From the NCBI RefSeq assembly GCF_014649035.1, contig NZ_BMSG01000027.1, positions 1 through 64,000 of the forward strand: a stretch of 64,000 nucleotides of DNA. The letters are read 5' to 3'. Each line of letters opens with the position of its first letter. The first letter of the stretch is position 1. The DNA is from Streptomyces sindenensis (lineage in GTDB: Bacteria; Actinomycetota; Actinomycetes; Streptomycetales; Streptomycetaceae). The position numbers were made by a program, and so were the translations under genes. Below, one piece after another: positions 16,331 to 25,143 of this stretch. Below the pieces are notes generated by a model. That model saw nothing but the letters and a program-made list of their open reading frames with translations, made no database searches and had not been told where the DNA came from.

Positions 16331-17533
16331 GTGACCGCTCACGCCGATCGTGAAGGCCGAACCGACGCCCCAGGCCGCACCGGTGACCCGAGCACCTCGG
16401 AGGCCACCGGCCCCGCGAGGACCGCGGGCCGCACCGGCGTCTGGTTCATCGGAGCACGCGGCTCCGTGGCGACCACCGCCACCGCGGGCTGCGCCGCCAT
16501 CGCCGCAGGTCTGCACCCGCCGACCGGCATGGTCACCGAGACGCCCCCCTTCGCCGACAGCGGACTGCCCGCCCTGAACAGCCTGGTCTTCGGAGGCCAC
16601 GACACCCTCGACTGCCCGCTGGCCAAGCGGGCCGAGGCCCTGGCCGACGGCGGCGTCCTGCCCCACGGACTGCCCTCCGCCGTACGTGCCGAACTCGACG
16701 CCGCCGACGCGGAGATCCGCCCCGGCGGACCGCTCCCCGGCGACACCCGCACCGACCAGGAACTCATCGCCGCGTTCGCCGCCGACCTCACCGACTTCGC
16801 CCACCGCCACGACCTGGCCCGCACCGTCGTCGTAAACGTCGCCTCCACCGAACCCGCACCGGGACCCGACGACACCCGGCTGCCCGCCAGCTCGCTCTAC
16901 GCCGCCGCCGCCCTGCGGGCCGGCTGCTCCTACGCCAACTTCACCCCGTCCACCGGCCTGCGCACCCCCGCGCTCACCGACACCGTCGCCTCCAGCGGAC
17001 TTCCCCACGCCGGACGCGACGGCAAGACCGGCCAGACGCTGCTCCGTTCCGTACTCGCCCCGATGTTCCTCCAGCGGGCCCTCGCCGTACGGGCGTGGTC
17101 CGGGTCGAACCTGCTGGGCGGCGGGGACGGAGCGGCGCTGGCCGATCCGGCGGCCGCGGCCGCCAAGAACGCCGGCAAGGAACGCGTCCTGGCCGACACG
17201 TTCGGCACCGCCCCCGAGGGCGAGGTGCACATCGACGACGTGCCCGCGATGGGGGACTGGAAGACCGCCTGGGACCACATCGCCTTCGACGGCTTCCTCG
17301 GCTCCCGCATGATCCTCCAGACCATCTGGCAGGGCTGCGACTCGGCCCTCGCGGCCCCGCTGGTCCTGGACCTGGCACGGCTGCTCGCCCGCGCCCACGA
17401 GGCCGGGATCAGCGGCCCGCTGCCGGAGCTCGGCTTCTACTTCAAGGACCCGGACGGCGGCACCTCCGCGGCCCTCGCCGAGCAGTACGCCACCTTGCTC
17501 ACCTTCGCCGAGCGGCTGCGGGACCGGGCGTGA
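16331..17533 (+). CDS. Inositol-3-phosphate synthase family protein at the head of the ebo cluster
   Basis: A 400-residue member of the myo-inositol-phosphate synthase family, NAD-dependent enzymes that cyclise glucose 6-phosphate to inositol 3-phosphate. Family features are the nucleotide-binding start GVWFIGARGSVATT (residues 36-49), VVVNVASTEP, the NFTPSTG segment, DGKTGQTLLRS, SGSNLLGGGDG and DHIAFDGFLGSRM. A hydrophilic tail of about 33 residues precedes the Rossmann part. GTG at 16331 follows GGGAGGCAGCCC. Its stop overlaps the GTG of the UbiA-like gene by 4 nt, so it is the first cistron of the ebo-type operon. In other lineages that operon can encode a 3-dehydroquinate-synthase-like cyclase (EboD), so this gene may fill the same slot. 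Confidence 0.88.
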   Translation: MTAHADREGRTDAPGRTGDPSTSEATGPARTAGRTGVWFIGARGSVATTATAGCAAIAAGLHPPTGMVTETPPFADSGLPALNSLVFGGHDTLDCPLAKRAEALADGGVLPHGLPSAVRAELDAADAEIRPGGPLPGDTRTDQELIAAFAADLTDFAHRHDLARTVVVNVASTEPAPGPDDTRLPASSLYAAAALRAGCSYANFTPSTGLRTPALTDTVASSGLPHAGRDGKTGQTLLRSVLAPMFLQRALAVRAWSGSNLLGGGDGAALADPAAAAAKNAGKERVLADTFGTAPEGEVHIDDVPAMGDWKTAWDHIAFDGFLGSRMILQTIWQGCDSALAAPLVLDLARLLARAHEAGISGPLPELGFYFKDPDGGTSAALAEQYATLLTFAERLRDRA

Positions 17534-18924
17534 GGCGGCGACGGAACACCCTCCCGGCCGTCCTCGCGGCGGCCCTGTCGATGCTCCCGCCCGGGCGGCG
17601 GAACGGCTATGCCCACGGCGTGCCGAGCGCCGTGACCGAAGACAGCCTGTCCGGTGAGGGTGGGACTGCACCCGCACCGGACAGGCCCGGACCGCCCTCC
17701 ACGAGCCGGCCCGGGGAACGGGGCACGCGCACCGCCGCGGACCGGCCGGACCCGCGATCCGACCGGGGCGAGCCCCGGCAGCGCCTGCGGGCCTGGGCCG
17801 AACTGCTGCGGGTCTCCGCCCTGTTCTCCGTGCCCGGGGACGCCCTGGCGGGCGCGGCGGCGGTGGGCCGCCGCCCCGGCCGGGGCACCGCACTGGCCAT
17901 CGGCGCTTCGCTGTGCCTGTACGAGGCCGGGATGGCCCTCAACGACTGGGCCGACCGCGACGAGGACGCCGTGGACCGGCCGCACCGCCCGATCCCCTCG
18001 GGCCGCATCAGCCCCGCGGCGGCCCTGGGCGCGGCCGGGGCGCTGACGGCTGCGGGCCTCGCCCTCGCGGCTCGGGCCGGCCGCCCCGCGCTGACCGTCG
18101 CCACGGGCCTGGCCGCCACGGTCTGGGCCTACGACCTGCACCTGAAGCACACGAAGGCGGGCCCGGCGGCCATGGCGGCGGCCCGATCGCTGGACCTGCT
18201 GCTGGGCGCGACGGCCACGGCGACGGACCCACGCGCGCCGGGCGCGACGGTCACGGAGCCGCCTGTACGCGTGCCGGGTGCGACGGCGCCGGGTGCGACG
18301 GCGCCGGGCGTACGTGTGCCGGGTGTACGGCTGCCGGGTGTACGCGTGCCGGGCGGCACCAGCGCACCCGACAACGTTGCCGCAGCGGCACACCGCGGTC
18401 TGCCCGCAGGCCTGCCCGCATGCCTCCCCGCTCTGCCCGCCGCCCTGGTGCTCGGGGCCCACACCTACGGCGTCACCGCCGTATCGCGCCACGAGACGCA
18501 GGGCGGTTCCACCGGCACCCCGCTCGCGGTGCTGGCCACGACGACGGCGCTCGCGGCGGCGGTGCTGCGGGGGTCCTGGGGGCGGGCCCCCGACCGGCCC
18601 GGTACGACGAGGGCGGCAGCCGATGCCGGTCCCGTCGCGCGACGGCTCGACGCGGGCCCGCTCGGGAAGGTCACCGACTCCGCCCGGCTCCTGGCCGTCA
18701 CGCTCACCGGCGCTTACCTCCGCACCGCCGGGCCACCCCTCCTGCACGCCGTGCTCAACCCGTCCCCGCCCCTGACCCAGCGGGCGGTCGGCGGGGGCAT
18801 CCGGGCCATGATCCCGCTCCAGGCCGCGCTCGCCGCCCGCGCCGGGGCGCCCGTCACCGCTCTCGCCGTCATGGGGCTCGTCCCCCTCGCCCGCGGCCTC
18901 TCCCGGAAGGTGAGCCTCACATGA
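17530..18924 (+). CDS. eboC: UbiA-like prenyltransferase (EboC type)
   Basis: A UbiA-superfamily membrane protein of 464 residues if translated from the GTG at 17530, which overlaps the previous stop (GTGA). The first ~85 residues are Pro/Arg-rich and poorly structured, and later GTG starts are possible. The core begins at LLRVSALFSVPGDALAGAA and has the Asp-rich motif ALNDWADRDEDAVDRPHRPI; the second conserved region is YDLHLKHTKAGPAAMAAARS. The segment after LDLLLGA is interrupted by a Pro/Gly/Arg-rich insertion coded by five 15-bp tandem repeats. UbiA enzymes attach polyprenyl groups to aromatic or sugar-like acceptors. In the Nostoc ebo cluster the products are linked to export of a scytonemin precursor. 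Its neighbours support the EboC assignment. Confidence 0.82.
   Translation: MRRRRNTLPAVLAAALSMLPPGRRNGYAHGVPSAVTEDSLSGEGGTAPAPDRPGPPSTSRPGERGTRTAADRPDPRSDRGEPRQRLRAWAELLRVSALFSVPGDALAGAAAVGRRPGRGTALAIGASLCLYEAGMALNDWADRDEDAVDRPHRPIPSGRISPAAALGAAGALTAAGLALAARAGRPALTVATGLAATVWAYDLHLKHTKAGPAAMAAARSLDLLLGATATATDPRAPGATVTEPPVRVPGATAPGATAPGVRVPGVRLPGVRVPGGTSAPDNVAAAAHRGLPAGLPACLPALPAALVLGAHTYGVTAVSRHETQGGSTGTPLAVLATTTALAAAVLRGSWGRAPDRPGTTRAAADAGPVARRLDAGPLGKVTDSARLLAVTLTGAYLRTAGPPLLHAVLNPSPPLTQRAVGGGIRAMIPLQAALAARAGAPVTALAVMGLVPLARGLSRKVSLT
18274..18348. repeat. Five tandem 15-bp repeats inside eboC
   Basis: Five 15-bp units beginning CCGGG(T/C)G at 18274, 18289, 18304, 18319 and 18334 encode Pro-Gly-Ala-Thr-Ala twice and then Pro-Gly-Val-Arg-Val/Leu three times. 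Partial copies flank both ends. The frame is kept, because the period is a multiple of three. Confidence 0.9.
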
Positions 18925-19793
18925 CCCTCCACCTCGGATACGGCACCAACGGCCTCACCGACCTGCGCCTCGACGACGCCCTCAACCTGCTCGCCGACCT
19001 CGGCTACGAGGGCGTCGGCCTGACCCTCGACCACATGCACCTGGACCCCATGGCCCCGGACCTCACCGAGCGCACCCGCCAGGTCCGGCGCCGGCTCACC
19101 TCCCTCGGGCTCCGGGTCACCGTCGAGACCGGCGCCCGCTACGTCCTCGACCCACGCTGCAAGCACGGCCCCTCCCTCCTCGACCCGGACCCCGAAGCCC
19201 GGGCCGCCCGCACCGCCCTGCTGGTCCGCGCCGTCGACGTGGCCGCCGAACTCGGCGCGCACGCCGTCCACTGCTTCAGCGGCATCACCCCGCCCGGCAC
19301 CCCGCCGGACACCGCGTGGAAGCGGCTCACCGAAGCGATCACCCCCGTACTCGCAGCGGCCGACCGGTCCGGCGTACCTCTCGCCATCGAGCCCGAACCA
19401 GGGCACCTCCTCGCCACCCTCGCCGACTTCCATCACCTGCGCGGCCTCCTCGGCGACCCGGGACCGCTCGGCCTCACCCTCGACATCGGCCACTGCCAGT
19501 GTCTGGAGGAGGCGACGCCCCTGGAGTGCGTCAAGGAATCCGCCCCCTGGCTCCGGCACGTCCAGATCGAGGACATGCGGCGCGGAGTCCACGAGCACCT
19601 CCCGTTCGGCGAGGGGGAGATCGACTTCCCGCCCGTGCTCGCCGCCCTGGCCGCCTCCGACTACCGGGGCCTCACCGTCGTCGAACTGCCCCGCCACTCC
19701 CACGCGGGCCCCGAACTGGCCCGCACCTCGATCGACTTCCTGCGCGACGCCCTGACGCGCGGCACCGCGACCGAGGGAGCCGCCCCGTGCTGA
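18921..19793 (+). CDS. Sugar phosphate isomerase/epimerase (TIM barrel) in the ebo cluster
   Basis: A 290-residue xylose isomerase-like TIM barrel. Likely metal-binding residues are Glu in LAIEPEPGHLLA, Asp and His in LTLDIGHCQCLEEA, His in HVQIEDM and Glu in TVVELPRHSH. It starts within the eboC stop (ATGA, 4-nt overlap), and its own end overlaps the eboA start by 7 nt. It is distinct from EboE, which is a longer TIM-barrel protein encoded two genes later. The substrate is unknown; a cyclitol or keto-sugar phosphate would fit the inositol-phosphate synthase in the same operon. Confidence 0.88.
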   Translation: MTLHLGYGTNGLTDLRLDDALNLLADLGYEGVGLTLDHMHLDPMAPDLTERTRQVRRRLTSLGLRVTVETGARYVLDPRCKHGPSLLDPDPEARAARTALLVRAVDVAAELGAHAVHCFSGITPPGTPPDTAWKRLTEAITPVLAAADRSGVPLAIEPEPGHLLATLADFHHLRGLLGDPGPLGLTLDIGHCQCLEEATPLECVKESAPWLRHVQIEDMRRGVHEHLPFGEGEIDFPPVLAALAASDYRGLTVVELPRHSHAGPELARTSIDFLRDALTRGTATEGAAPC

Positions 19794-20485
19794 AGTCCCG
19801 CAAGGAACTCGACGCCGAACTCGGCGGAGCCGCCCGGGCCTGGCTCGACGAGGCCCTCGCCGAAGCCGCCCACGACGCGGCCCGCACGACAACCGCCTCC
19901 GGCACCCCCCACCCCGAGGCGAGCCCGTACGCCTCCCCGCCGTGGGAGCTGCGCTACGCCGCCGCCGGCCGCCACTGCGGCCGGGAGAACGCCGACTCCG
20001 TACGCTCCCTCCTGCTCGTCGAAGCCCGCGCCCCGCTGTCCTCCGTCACCCGGCTCTACGAACAGGGCGCCGCCGCCGAACGCCGCGCCGTCCTGCTCAT
20101 CCTGCACCGCCTCGACCTCGGCGACACCGCGCTCCCGCTCGTCGAGGACGCCCTGCGCGCCAACGACACCCGGCTGGTCGCGGCGGCCGTCGGCCCCTAC
20201 GCCGCCGACCACCTGGACCCGCACGCCTGGCGGCACGCCGTGCTGAAGTGCCTGTTCACCGAAGTGCCGGTCGCGGCCGTCGCGCGGCTCGACGACCGGG
20301 CCCGGGGAGACGCCGAACTCGCCCGCATGCTCCGCGACTTCGCCGACGAACGCACCGCCGCCGGCCGCGCCGTCCCCGAAGACCTGCGCACGGTCCTCGC
20401 CCTCACCGCCCCCGCCGACGGGGGCGCCCACCGGGCCACGCCGACCGCAGCTCCCGCAGCCCCCGCCCCCACGGAGGAGTCCTGA
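19787..20485 (+). CDS. eboA: EboA-domain protein
   Basis: A 232-residue helical protein of the EboA family. Recognisable blocks are WELRYAAAGRHCGR, the arginine/alanine-rich helix YEQGAAAERRAVLLILHRL, the block RANDTRLVAAAVGPYAADHL, the block WRHAVLKCLFTEVPVAAV and ARMLRDFADERTAAGR. No catalytic motif or signal peptide is visible. GTG at 19787 has GAGGGAG upstream and overlaps the previous gene by 7 nt; its stop shares bases with the next start (TGATG). EboA is the least understood member of the ebo set and may act as a helical scaffold or adaptor. The last ~25 residues are Ala/Pro/Thr-rich. Confidence 0.85.
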   Translation: MLKSRKELDAELGGAARAWLDEALAEAAHDAARTTTASGTPHPEASPYASPPWELRYAAAGRHCGRENADSVRSLLLVEARAPLSSVTRLYEQGAAAERRAVLLILHRLDLGDTALPLVEDALRANDTRLVAAAVGPYAADHLDPHAWRHAVLKCLFTEVPVAAVARLDDRARGDAELARMLRDFADERTAAGRAVPEDLRTVLALTAPADGGAHRATPTAAPAAPAPTEES

Positions 20486-21333
20486 TGCGCATCTTCGACC
20501 CCCACATCCACATGACCTCCCGCACCACCGATGACTATCGGGCGATGTACGACGCGGGCGTCCGCGCGCTCGTCGAACCCTCCTTCTGGCTCGGCCAGCC
20601 CCGCACCTCGCCCGCCAGCTTCTTCGACTACTTCGACGCGCTCCTCGGCTGGGAGCCCTTCCGGGCCTCCCAGTACGGCATAGCCCACCACTGCACGCTC
20701 GCCCTCAATCCCAAGGAGGCGAACGACCCCCGCTGCACCCCCGTCCTGGACGCGCTGCCCCGCTATCTGGTGAAGGACTCCGTCGTCGCCGTCGGCGAGA
20801 TCGGCTACGACTCCATGACTCCGGCCGAGGACCACGCGCTGGCCGCTCAGCTCCAGCTCGCCGCCGACCACGCTCTGCCCGCACTCGTCCACACCCCGCA
20901 CCGCGACAAGCTCGCCGGTCTCCACCGCACCATCGACGTCATCCGCGAATCGAACCTCCCCCCGGAGTTCGTCCTCCTCGACCACCTCAATGAAACAACC
21001 GTAAAGGCCGCCACTGACAGCGGCTGCTGGGCCGGGTTCTCCATCTACCCGGACACCAAGATGGACGAGGACCGCATGGTCACCGTCCTCCAGAACCACG
21101 GCACGGAGAAGATCCTCGTCAACTCGGCCGCCGACTGGGGCAAGAGCGACCCGCTCAAGACCCGCAAGGTCGCCGACGCCATGCTGAAGGCCGGGTTCAC
21201 CGAGGACGACGTCGACCAGGTCCTGTGGCGCAACCCGGTCGCCTTCTACGGCCAGAGCGGCCGCCTCCAGCTGGACGTGCTCACCCCCGACCCGCTCCAC
21301 GAGGGCAACTCCATCCTGCGCGGCGGGGAGTGA
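20485..21333 (+). CDS. eboB: TatD-family metal-dependent hydrolase (EboB type)
   Basis: A 282-residue amidohydrolase-fold protein. The N-terminal FDPHIHMTSR supplies the paired metal-binding histidines, VGEIGYDS a Glu/Asp, LVHTPHRD and LLDHLNE further histidines, and LVNSAADWGKSDP the C-terminal Asp region. Relatives include TatD nucleases, but ebo-linked members form their own subgroup, so a nuclease role should not be assumed. The start overlaps the eboA stop (TGATG), with GGAGG upstream. Position and similarity support EboB. Confidence 0.85.
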   Translation: MRIFDPHIHMTSRTTDDYRAMYDAGVRALVEPSFWLGQPRTSPASFFDYFDALLGWEPFRASQYGIAHHCTLALNPKEANDPRCTPVLDALPRYLVKDSVVAVGEIGYDSMTPAEDHALAAQLQLAADHALPALVHTPHRDKLAGLHRTIDVIRESNLPPEFVLLDHLNETTVKAATDSGCWAGFSIYPDTKMDEDRMVTVLQNHGTEKILVNSAADWGKSDPLKTRKVADAMLKAGFTEDDVDQVLWRNPVAFYGQSGRLQLDVLTPDPLHEGNSILRGGE

Positions 21334-21340
21334 GGCGGCC

Positions 21341-22516
21341 ATGCGCTTCCGCCACCCGGACGGCTCCACCGTCCACCTCGCCTACTGCACCAACGTCCAC
21401 CCCGCCGAATCCCTCGACGGCGTCCGCGCCCAGCTCCGCGACCACTGCGAACCCGTCCGCCGCCGACTCGGCCGGGACCGGCTCGGCATCGGCCTCTGGC
21501 TCGCCCGGGACGCCGCCCGCACCCTGATCAACGACCCCGCCGAACTGCGCGCCCTGCGCTCCGAACTCGACAGCCGCGGCCTCGAAGTGGTCACCCTCAA
21601 CGGCTTCCCGTACGAAGGGTTCGGCGCCGATGAAGTGAAGTACCGGGTCTACCGGCCGGACTGGACCGAACCCGACCGCCTCGCCCACACCACCGACCTC
21701 GCCCGCCTCCTGGCCGCCCTGCTCCCGGACGACGCCACCGAAGGCACCATCTCCACCCTGCCCCTCGCCTGGCGCACCCCCTACGACGGCGACCCCGAGG
21801 CGGCCCGCACCGCGCGCTCCGCCCTCACCACCCTCGCCCAGCGCCTCGACGCCCTGGCCGAGATGACGGGCAAGTCGATCCGCATCGGCCTCGAACCGGA
21901 ACCGGGCTGCACGGTCGAGACCACCACCGACGCCATCGCCCCGCTCACCGACGTCGGCCACGACCGCATCGGCATCTGCGTCGACACCTGCCACCTCGCC
22001 ACCTCCTTCGAGGACCCCGCGACCGCGCTCGACGCCCTGCACGCCGCCGGTGTCCGCATCGTCAAGTCCCAGCTCTCCGCCGCCCTGCACGCCGAGGACC
22101 CGCACCTGCCCGAGGTCCGCACCGCACTCGCCGCGTTCGCCGAACCCCGCTTCCTGCACCAGACCCGCACCAGCACGGCGGCCGGGCTGCGCGGCACCGA
22201 CGACCTCGACGAGGCCGTCGCCGGCCGGGCGCTCCCGGACTCCACCCCCTGGCGCGCCCACTTCCACGTACCGCTGCATGCACCCCCGGCGCCCCCGCTG
22301 ACCTCGACGCTGCCCGTGCTGAGGGACACGCTCGTCCGGCTCGTCGGCGGACCCGCGCCGCTGACCCGGCACCTGGAGGTCGAAACGTACACCTGGCAGG
22401 CGCTGCCCGCGGAACTCCGGCCCCGCACCCGCACCCAGCTCGCCGACGGCATCGCCGCCGAACTCACCCTCGCCCGCGACCTCCTGGTCGACCTCGGCCT
22501 CAAGGAACTGCCATGA
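21341..22516 (+). CDS. eboE: Metabolite traffic protein EboE
   Basis: A 391-residue TIM-barrel protein. The start HLAYCTNVHPAESLDGV is the EboE signature. Further xylose-isomerase-like blocks are TLNGFPYEGFG, RIGLEPEPGCTVETT, IGICVDTCHLATSFED and, near the C-terminus, HLEVETYTWQALP. It begins 7 nt after the eboB stop and overlaps eboF by 4 nt. In Nostoc punctiforme the ebo genes are needed to move a scytonemin precursor to the periplasm. Nothing here suggests scytonemin, so the cargo in this organism is unknown. Confidence 0.88.
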   Translation: MRFRHPDGSTVHLAYCTNVHPAESLDGVRAQLRDHCEPVRRRLGRDRLGIGLWLARDAARTLINDPAELRALRSELDSRGLEVVTLNGFPYEGFGADEVKYRVYRPDWTEPDRLAHTTDLARLLAALLPDDATEGTISTLPLAWRTPYDGDPEAARTARSALTTLAQRLDALAEMTGKSIRIGLEPEPGCTVETTTDAIAPLTDVGHDRIGICVDTCHLATSFEDPATALDALHAAGVRIVKSQLSAALHAEDPHLPEVRTALAAFAEPRFLHQTRTSTAAGLRGTDDLDEAVAGRALPDSTPWRAHFHVPLHAPPAPPLTSTLPVLRDTLVRLVGGPAPLTRHLEVETYTWQALPAELRPRTRTQLADGIAAELTLARDLLVDLGLKELP

Positions 22517-23931
22517 GCGCGCCCGAACCCGGCCCGGAAACCCCCCGGCAGACCGGCGGCCCCACCCCCCTCCTCGTCCTCGACGTGGTCGGGCTGACTC
22601 CCCGGCTTCTGGCCCACATGCCGAACCTCCGGAGCCTGGGGGAGCGGGGCGCGCAGGCACCGCTCTCCACCGTGCTGCCCGCCGTCACCTGCGCCGCCCA
22701 GTCGACCTTCCTCACCGGTGCGATGCCCGCCGAACACGGCATCGTCGCCAACGGCTGGTACTTCCGCGAACTCGGCGACGTCCTTCTCTGGCGGCAGCAC
22801 AACGGACTCGTCGAGGGCGACCGACTCTGGGACGCCGCCCGCCGCGCCCACCCCGGCTACACGGTCGCCAACATCTGCTGGTGGTACGCGATGGGCGCCG
22901 ACACCGACTGGACCGTCACCCCGCGCCCCGTCTACTACGCCGACGGCCGCAAGGAACCCGACTGCTACACCCGGCCGCCCGCCCTGCACGACGAACTGAC
23001 CGACAAACTCGGCACGTTCCCCCTCTTCCACTTCTGGGGCCCCGGCGCCGACCTCGTCTCCTCCCAGTGGATCATCGACGCCACCCGCCACATCATCGCC
23101 ACCCGCACCCCCGACCTCGCCCTCTGCTATCTGCCGCACCTGGACTACGACCTCCAGCGCTTCGGCCCCGACGACCCCCGCTCCCACCGGGCCGCCGCCG
23201 ACCTCGACCGGGCGATCGCCCCGCTGCTGGCGGACGCCCGCGCCCAGGGCCGCACGGTCGTCGCCCTCTCCGAATACGGCATCACCCGCGTGAACCGACC
23301 CGTGGACATCAACCGCGCCCTGCGCCGGGCCGGCCTGCTGGAGGTCCACACCCAGGACGGCATGGAATACCTGGACCCGATGGCCTCCCGGGCCTTCGCC
23401 GTCGCCGACCACCAGCTCGCCCACGTCTACGTACGCCGTCCCGAGGACCTGGAAGCGGCCCGGGCCGCCCTCGCGGACCTGCCCGGCATCGAGCAACTCC
23501 TCGACGACGAGGGCAAGAAGGCACACCACCTGGACCACCCGCGCTCCGGCGAACTGGTGGCCGTCGCCGAGAAGGACGCGTGGTTCACCTACTACTACTG
23601 GCTCGACGACGCGCGCGCCCCCGACTTCGCCCAGCTCGTCGAGATCCACCGCAAGCCCGGATACGACCCCGTCGAGCTCTTCATGGACCCCGAGGACCCC
23701 TACGTCCGGGTCAAGGCCGTCACGGCGGTCGCCCGCAAGAAGCTCGGCATGCGCTACCGCATGGCGGTCGTCCCCCTGGACCCCTCACCTGTTCGCGGCA
23801 GCCACGGCCGCCTCCCCGAGAGCGACGACGAAGGTCCGCTCATCCTCTGCTCCACCCCCCACGCGTTCACCGACCGGGTCAGGGCCACCGAAGTGAAGTC
23901 CCTGCTCCTCCAGCTTGCCGGACTGCACTGA
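22513..23931 (+). CDS. eboF: Alkaline phosphatase-fold phosphodiesterase/nucleotide pyrophosphatase (EboF type)
   Basis: A 472-residue member of the type I phosphodiesterase/nucleotide pyrophosphatase family. The nucleophile region is VLPAVTCAAQSTFLTG, in which the first Thr is the expected catalytic residue, preceded by metal-binding LVLDVVGLTP. PAEHGIVANGWYF, LCYLPHLDYDLQRFG and VALSEYGIT supply further metal-site Asp/His residues. No signal peptide is evident. It overlaps eboE by 4 nt and ends the tightly packed part of the ebo cluster. These enzymes cleave phosphodiester or pyrophosphate bonds; the natural substrate is unknown. Confidence 0.87.
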   Translation: MSAPEPGPETPRQTGGPTPLLVLDVVGLTPRLLAHMPNLRSLGERGAQAPLSTVLPAVTCAAQSTFLTGAMPAEHGIVANGWYFRELGDVLLWRQHNGLVEGDRLWDAARRAHPGYTVANICWWYAMGADTDWTVTPRPVYYADGRKEPDCYTRPPALHDELTDKLGTFPLFHFWGPGADLVSSQWIIDATRHIIATRTPDLALCYLPHLDYDLQRFGPDDPRSHRAAADLDRAIAPLLADARAQGRTVVALSEYGITRVNRPVDINRALRRAGLLEVHTQDGMEYLDPMASRAFAVADHQLAHVYVRRPEDLEAARAALADLPGIEQLLDDEGKKAHHLDHPRSGELVAVAEKDAWFTYYYWLDDARAPDFAQLVEIHRKPGYDPVELFMDPEDPYVRVKAVTAVARKKLGMRYRMAVVPLDPSPVRGSHGRLPESDDEGPLILCSTPHAFTDRVRATEVKSLLLQLAGLH

Positions 23932-24007
23932 CCATCCCTGTCCCGCACCCGGCACCGCACGCACCGCACCACCCACCCCGTCAGGTCAGCAAGGGAGACA
24001 CCCGAAC

Positions 24008-25078
24008 ATGAGCCGCACCTCCAAGGACACCGAACTCGCCCGCAGACTGAGCCGCCGCAACGTCCTCGGTGTCGCCGCCGGAGCGACCGCCGCCACGATC
24101 ATCGGCACGGCGAGCGCCCAGGCAGCCGACCGGAGCCAGGGCCACGGGCACGGCCACGGGCACGGCCACGGCCACGGCAAGGGCAAGCCGGTCCTGCCCC
24201 CCGGCCGCCTCGGCATCCAGCTCTACAGCCTCCGCGACCAGATCTCCACGCTGGGCTTCGCCCCGGTCTTCGCCGAACTGGAGAAGTACGGCTACGACGA
24301 GATCGAGCTCGCGGGCTACACCCAGGGCTCGGCCGGCCCCATCACCCTGGACCGGCTCAAGCGGCTGGCCCGGGACCACGGACTCAACCCGATCGGCAGC
24401 CACGTCGGCTACTACGACGACAACAACCCCGGCGCGTACACCTTCGCCCAGAACCTGGAGAAGGTCCTCGACGACGCCCAGGCGCTCGGCCTCAAGCACA
24501 TCGGCACCGCCTCCGGCCCCTTCCGCCACGGCTCCACGGTGGACGGCTGGAAGCGGGCGGCCGAGGACTTCAACACGTACGGGGCGGCCGCCCGCAAGCG
24601 CGGCATGAAGTTCTACCAGCACAACCACGCGGAGGAGTTCTCCTTCGCGACCGACCAGCCGAACGTGCGCCTCTACGACGTCCTGCTCGCCGAGACCGAC
24701 CCGGACCTCGTCTACCTGGAGATGGACATCTACTGGGCGTACTGCGCCCAGTTCCGCTTCAGCAAGCGCGTGGACGGCACCCCGGCCCCGCTCGACCCGC
24801 TGCGGTACGTCCTGAAGTACCCGAACCGCTACCCCCTCTTCCACGTCAAGGACGGGGTCCGCGACGAGACGACCCGTGACGGTTACCGCATGTCGGACGT
24901 GGGCGACGGGGACATCGACTACAAGGCGTTCCTGTCCAAGGTCACCAAGCGCACCCACCACGGCCGGACCTACCACCACTGGCAGGCCGAGCACGACAAC
25001 CCGGTCGACTCGCTCGCCTTCGCCCGCAAGTCCAGCGAGCACCTGCACTCGCTGCGCGAGGGCCGCTGCGGCGACTGA
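24008..25078 (+). CDS. Tat-exported sugar phosphate isomerase/epimerase-like protein
   Basis: A 356-residue xylose isomerase-like TIM barrel preceded by a twin-arginine signal (LSRRNVLGVAAGA, Arg16-Arg17; cleavage near ASAQA-ADR). After cleavage comes a run of six Gly-His pairs (coded at 24140-24175), probably metal-binding. Barrel motifs are GIQLYSLRDQI, YQHNHAEEFSF, VYLEMDIYWAY, FHVKDGVRDET and WQAEHDNP. The start at 24008 has AAGGGAGA upstream. It follows eboF after 76 bp and is probably in the same operon, giving that pathway an extracytoplasmic enzyme. The substrate is unknown. Confidence 0.88.
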   Translation: MSRTSKDTELARRLSRRNVLGVAAGATAATIIGTASAQAADRSQGHGHGHGHGHGHGKGKPVLPPGRLGIQLYSLRDQISTLGFAPVFAELEKYGYDEIELAGYTQGSAGPITLDRLKRLARDHGLNPIGSHVGYYDDNNPGAYTFAQNLEKVLDDAQALGLKHIGTASGPFRHGSTVDGWKRAAEDFNTYGAAARKRGMKFYQHNHAEEFSFATDQPNVRLYDVLLAETDPDLVYLEMDIYWAYCAQFRFSKRVDGTPAPLDPLRYVLKYPNRYPLFHVKDGVRDETTRDGYRMSDVGDGDIDYKAFLSKVTKRTHHGRTYHHWQAEHDNPVDSLAFARKSSEHLHSLREGRCGD

Positions 25079-25086
25079 CGCGAGAG

Positions 25087-25121
25087 GCCCGGCCCGCCGG
25101 AGAGATCCCGGCGGGCCGGGC
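25087..25121. terminator. Strong bidirectional-type hairpin between convergent genes
   Basis: A perfect 14-bp stem, GCCCGGCCCGCCGG (25087-25100) and CCGGCGGGCCGGGC (25108-25121), with a 7-nt loop lies between the ends of the Tat-exported isomerase gene and the DUF2254 gene. Confidence 0.85.
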
Positions 25122-25143
25122 AGCACCGCACACGTTCCTCCCC

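Noticed and set aside
16331..23931. Scytonemin biosynthesis cluster
   Set aside because: The ebo genes are shared with scytonemin loci, but no scytonemin core genes (scyA-C, aromatic amino acid pathway copies) are present.
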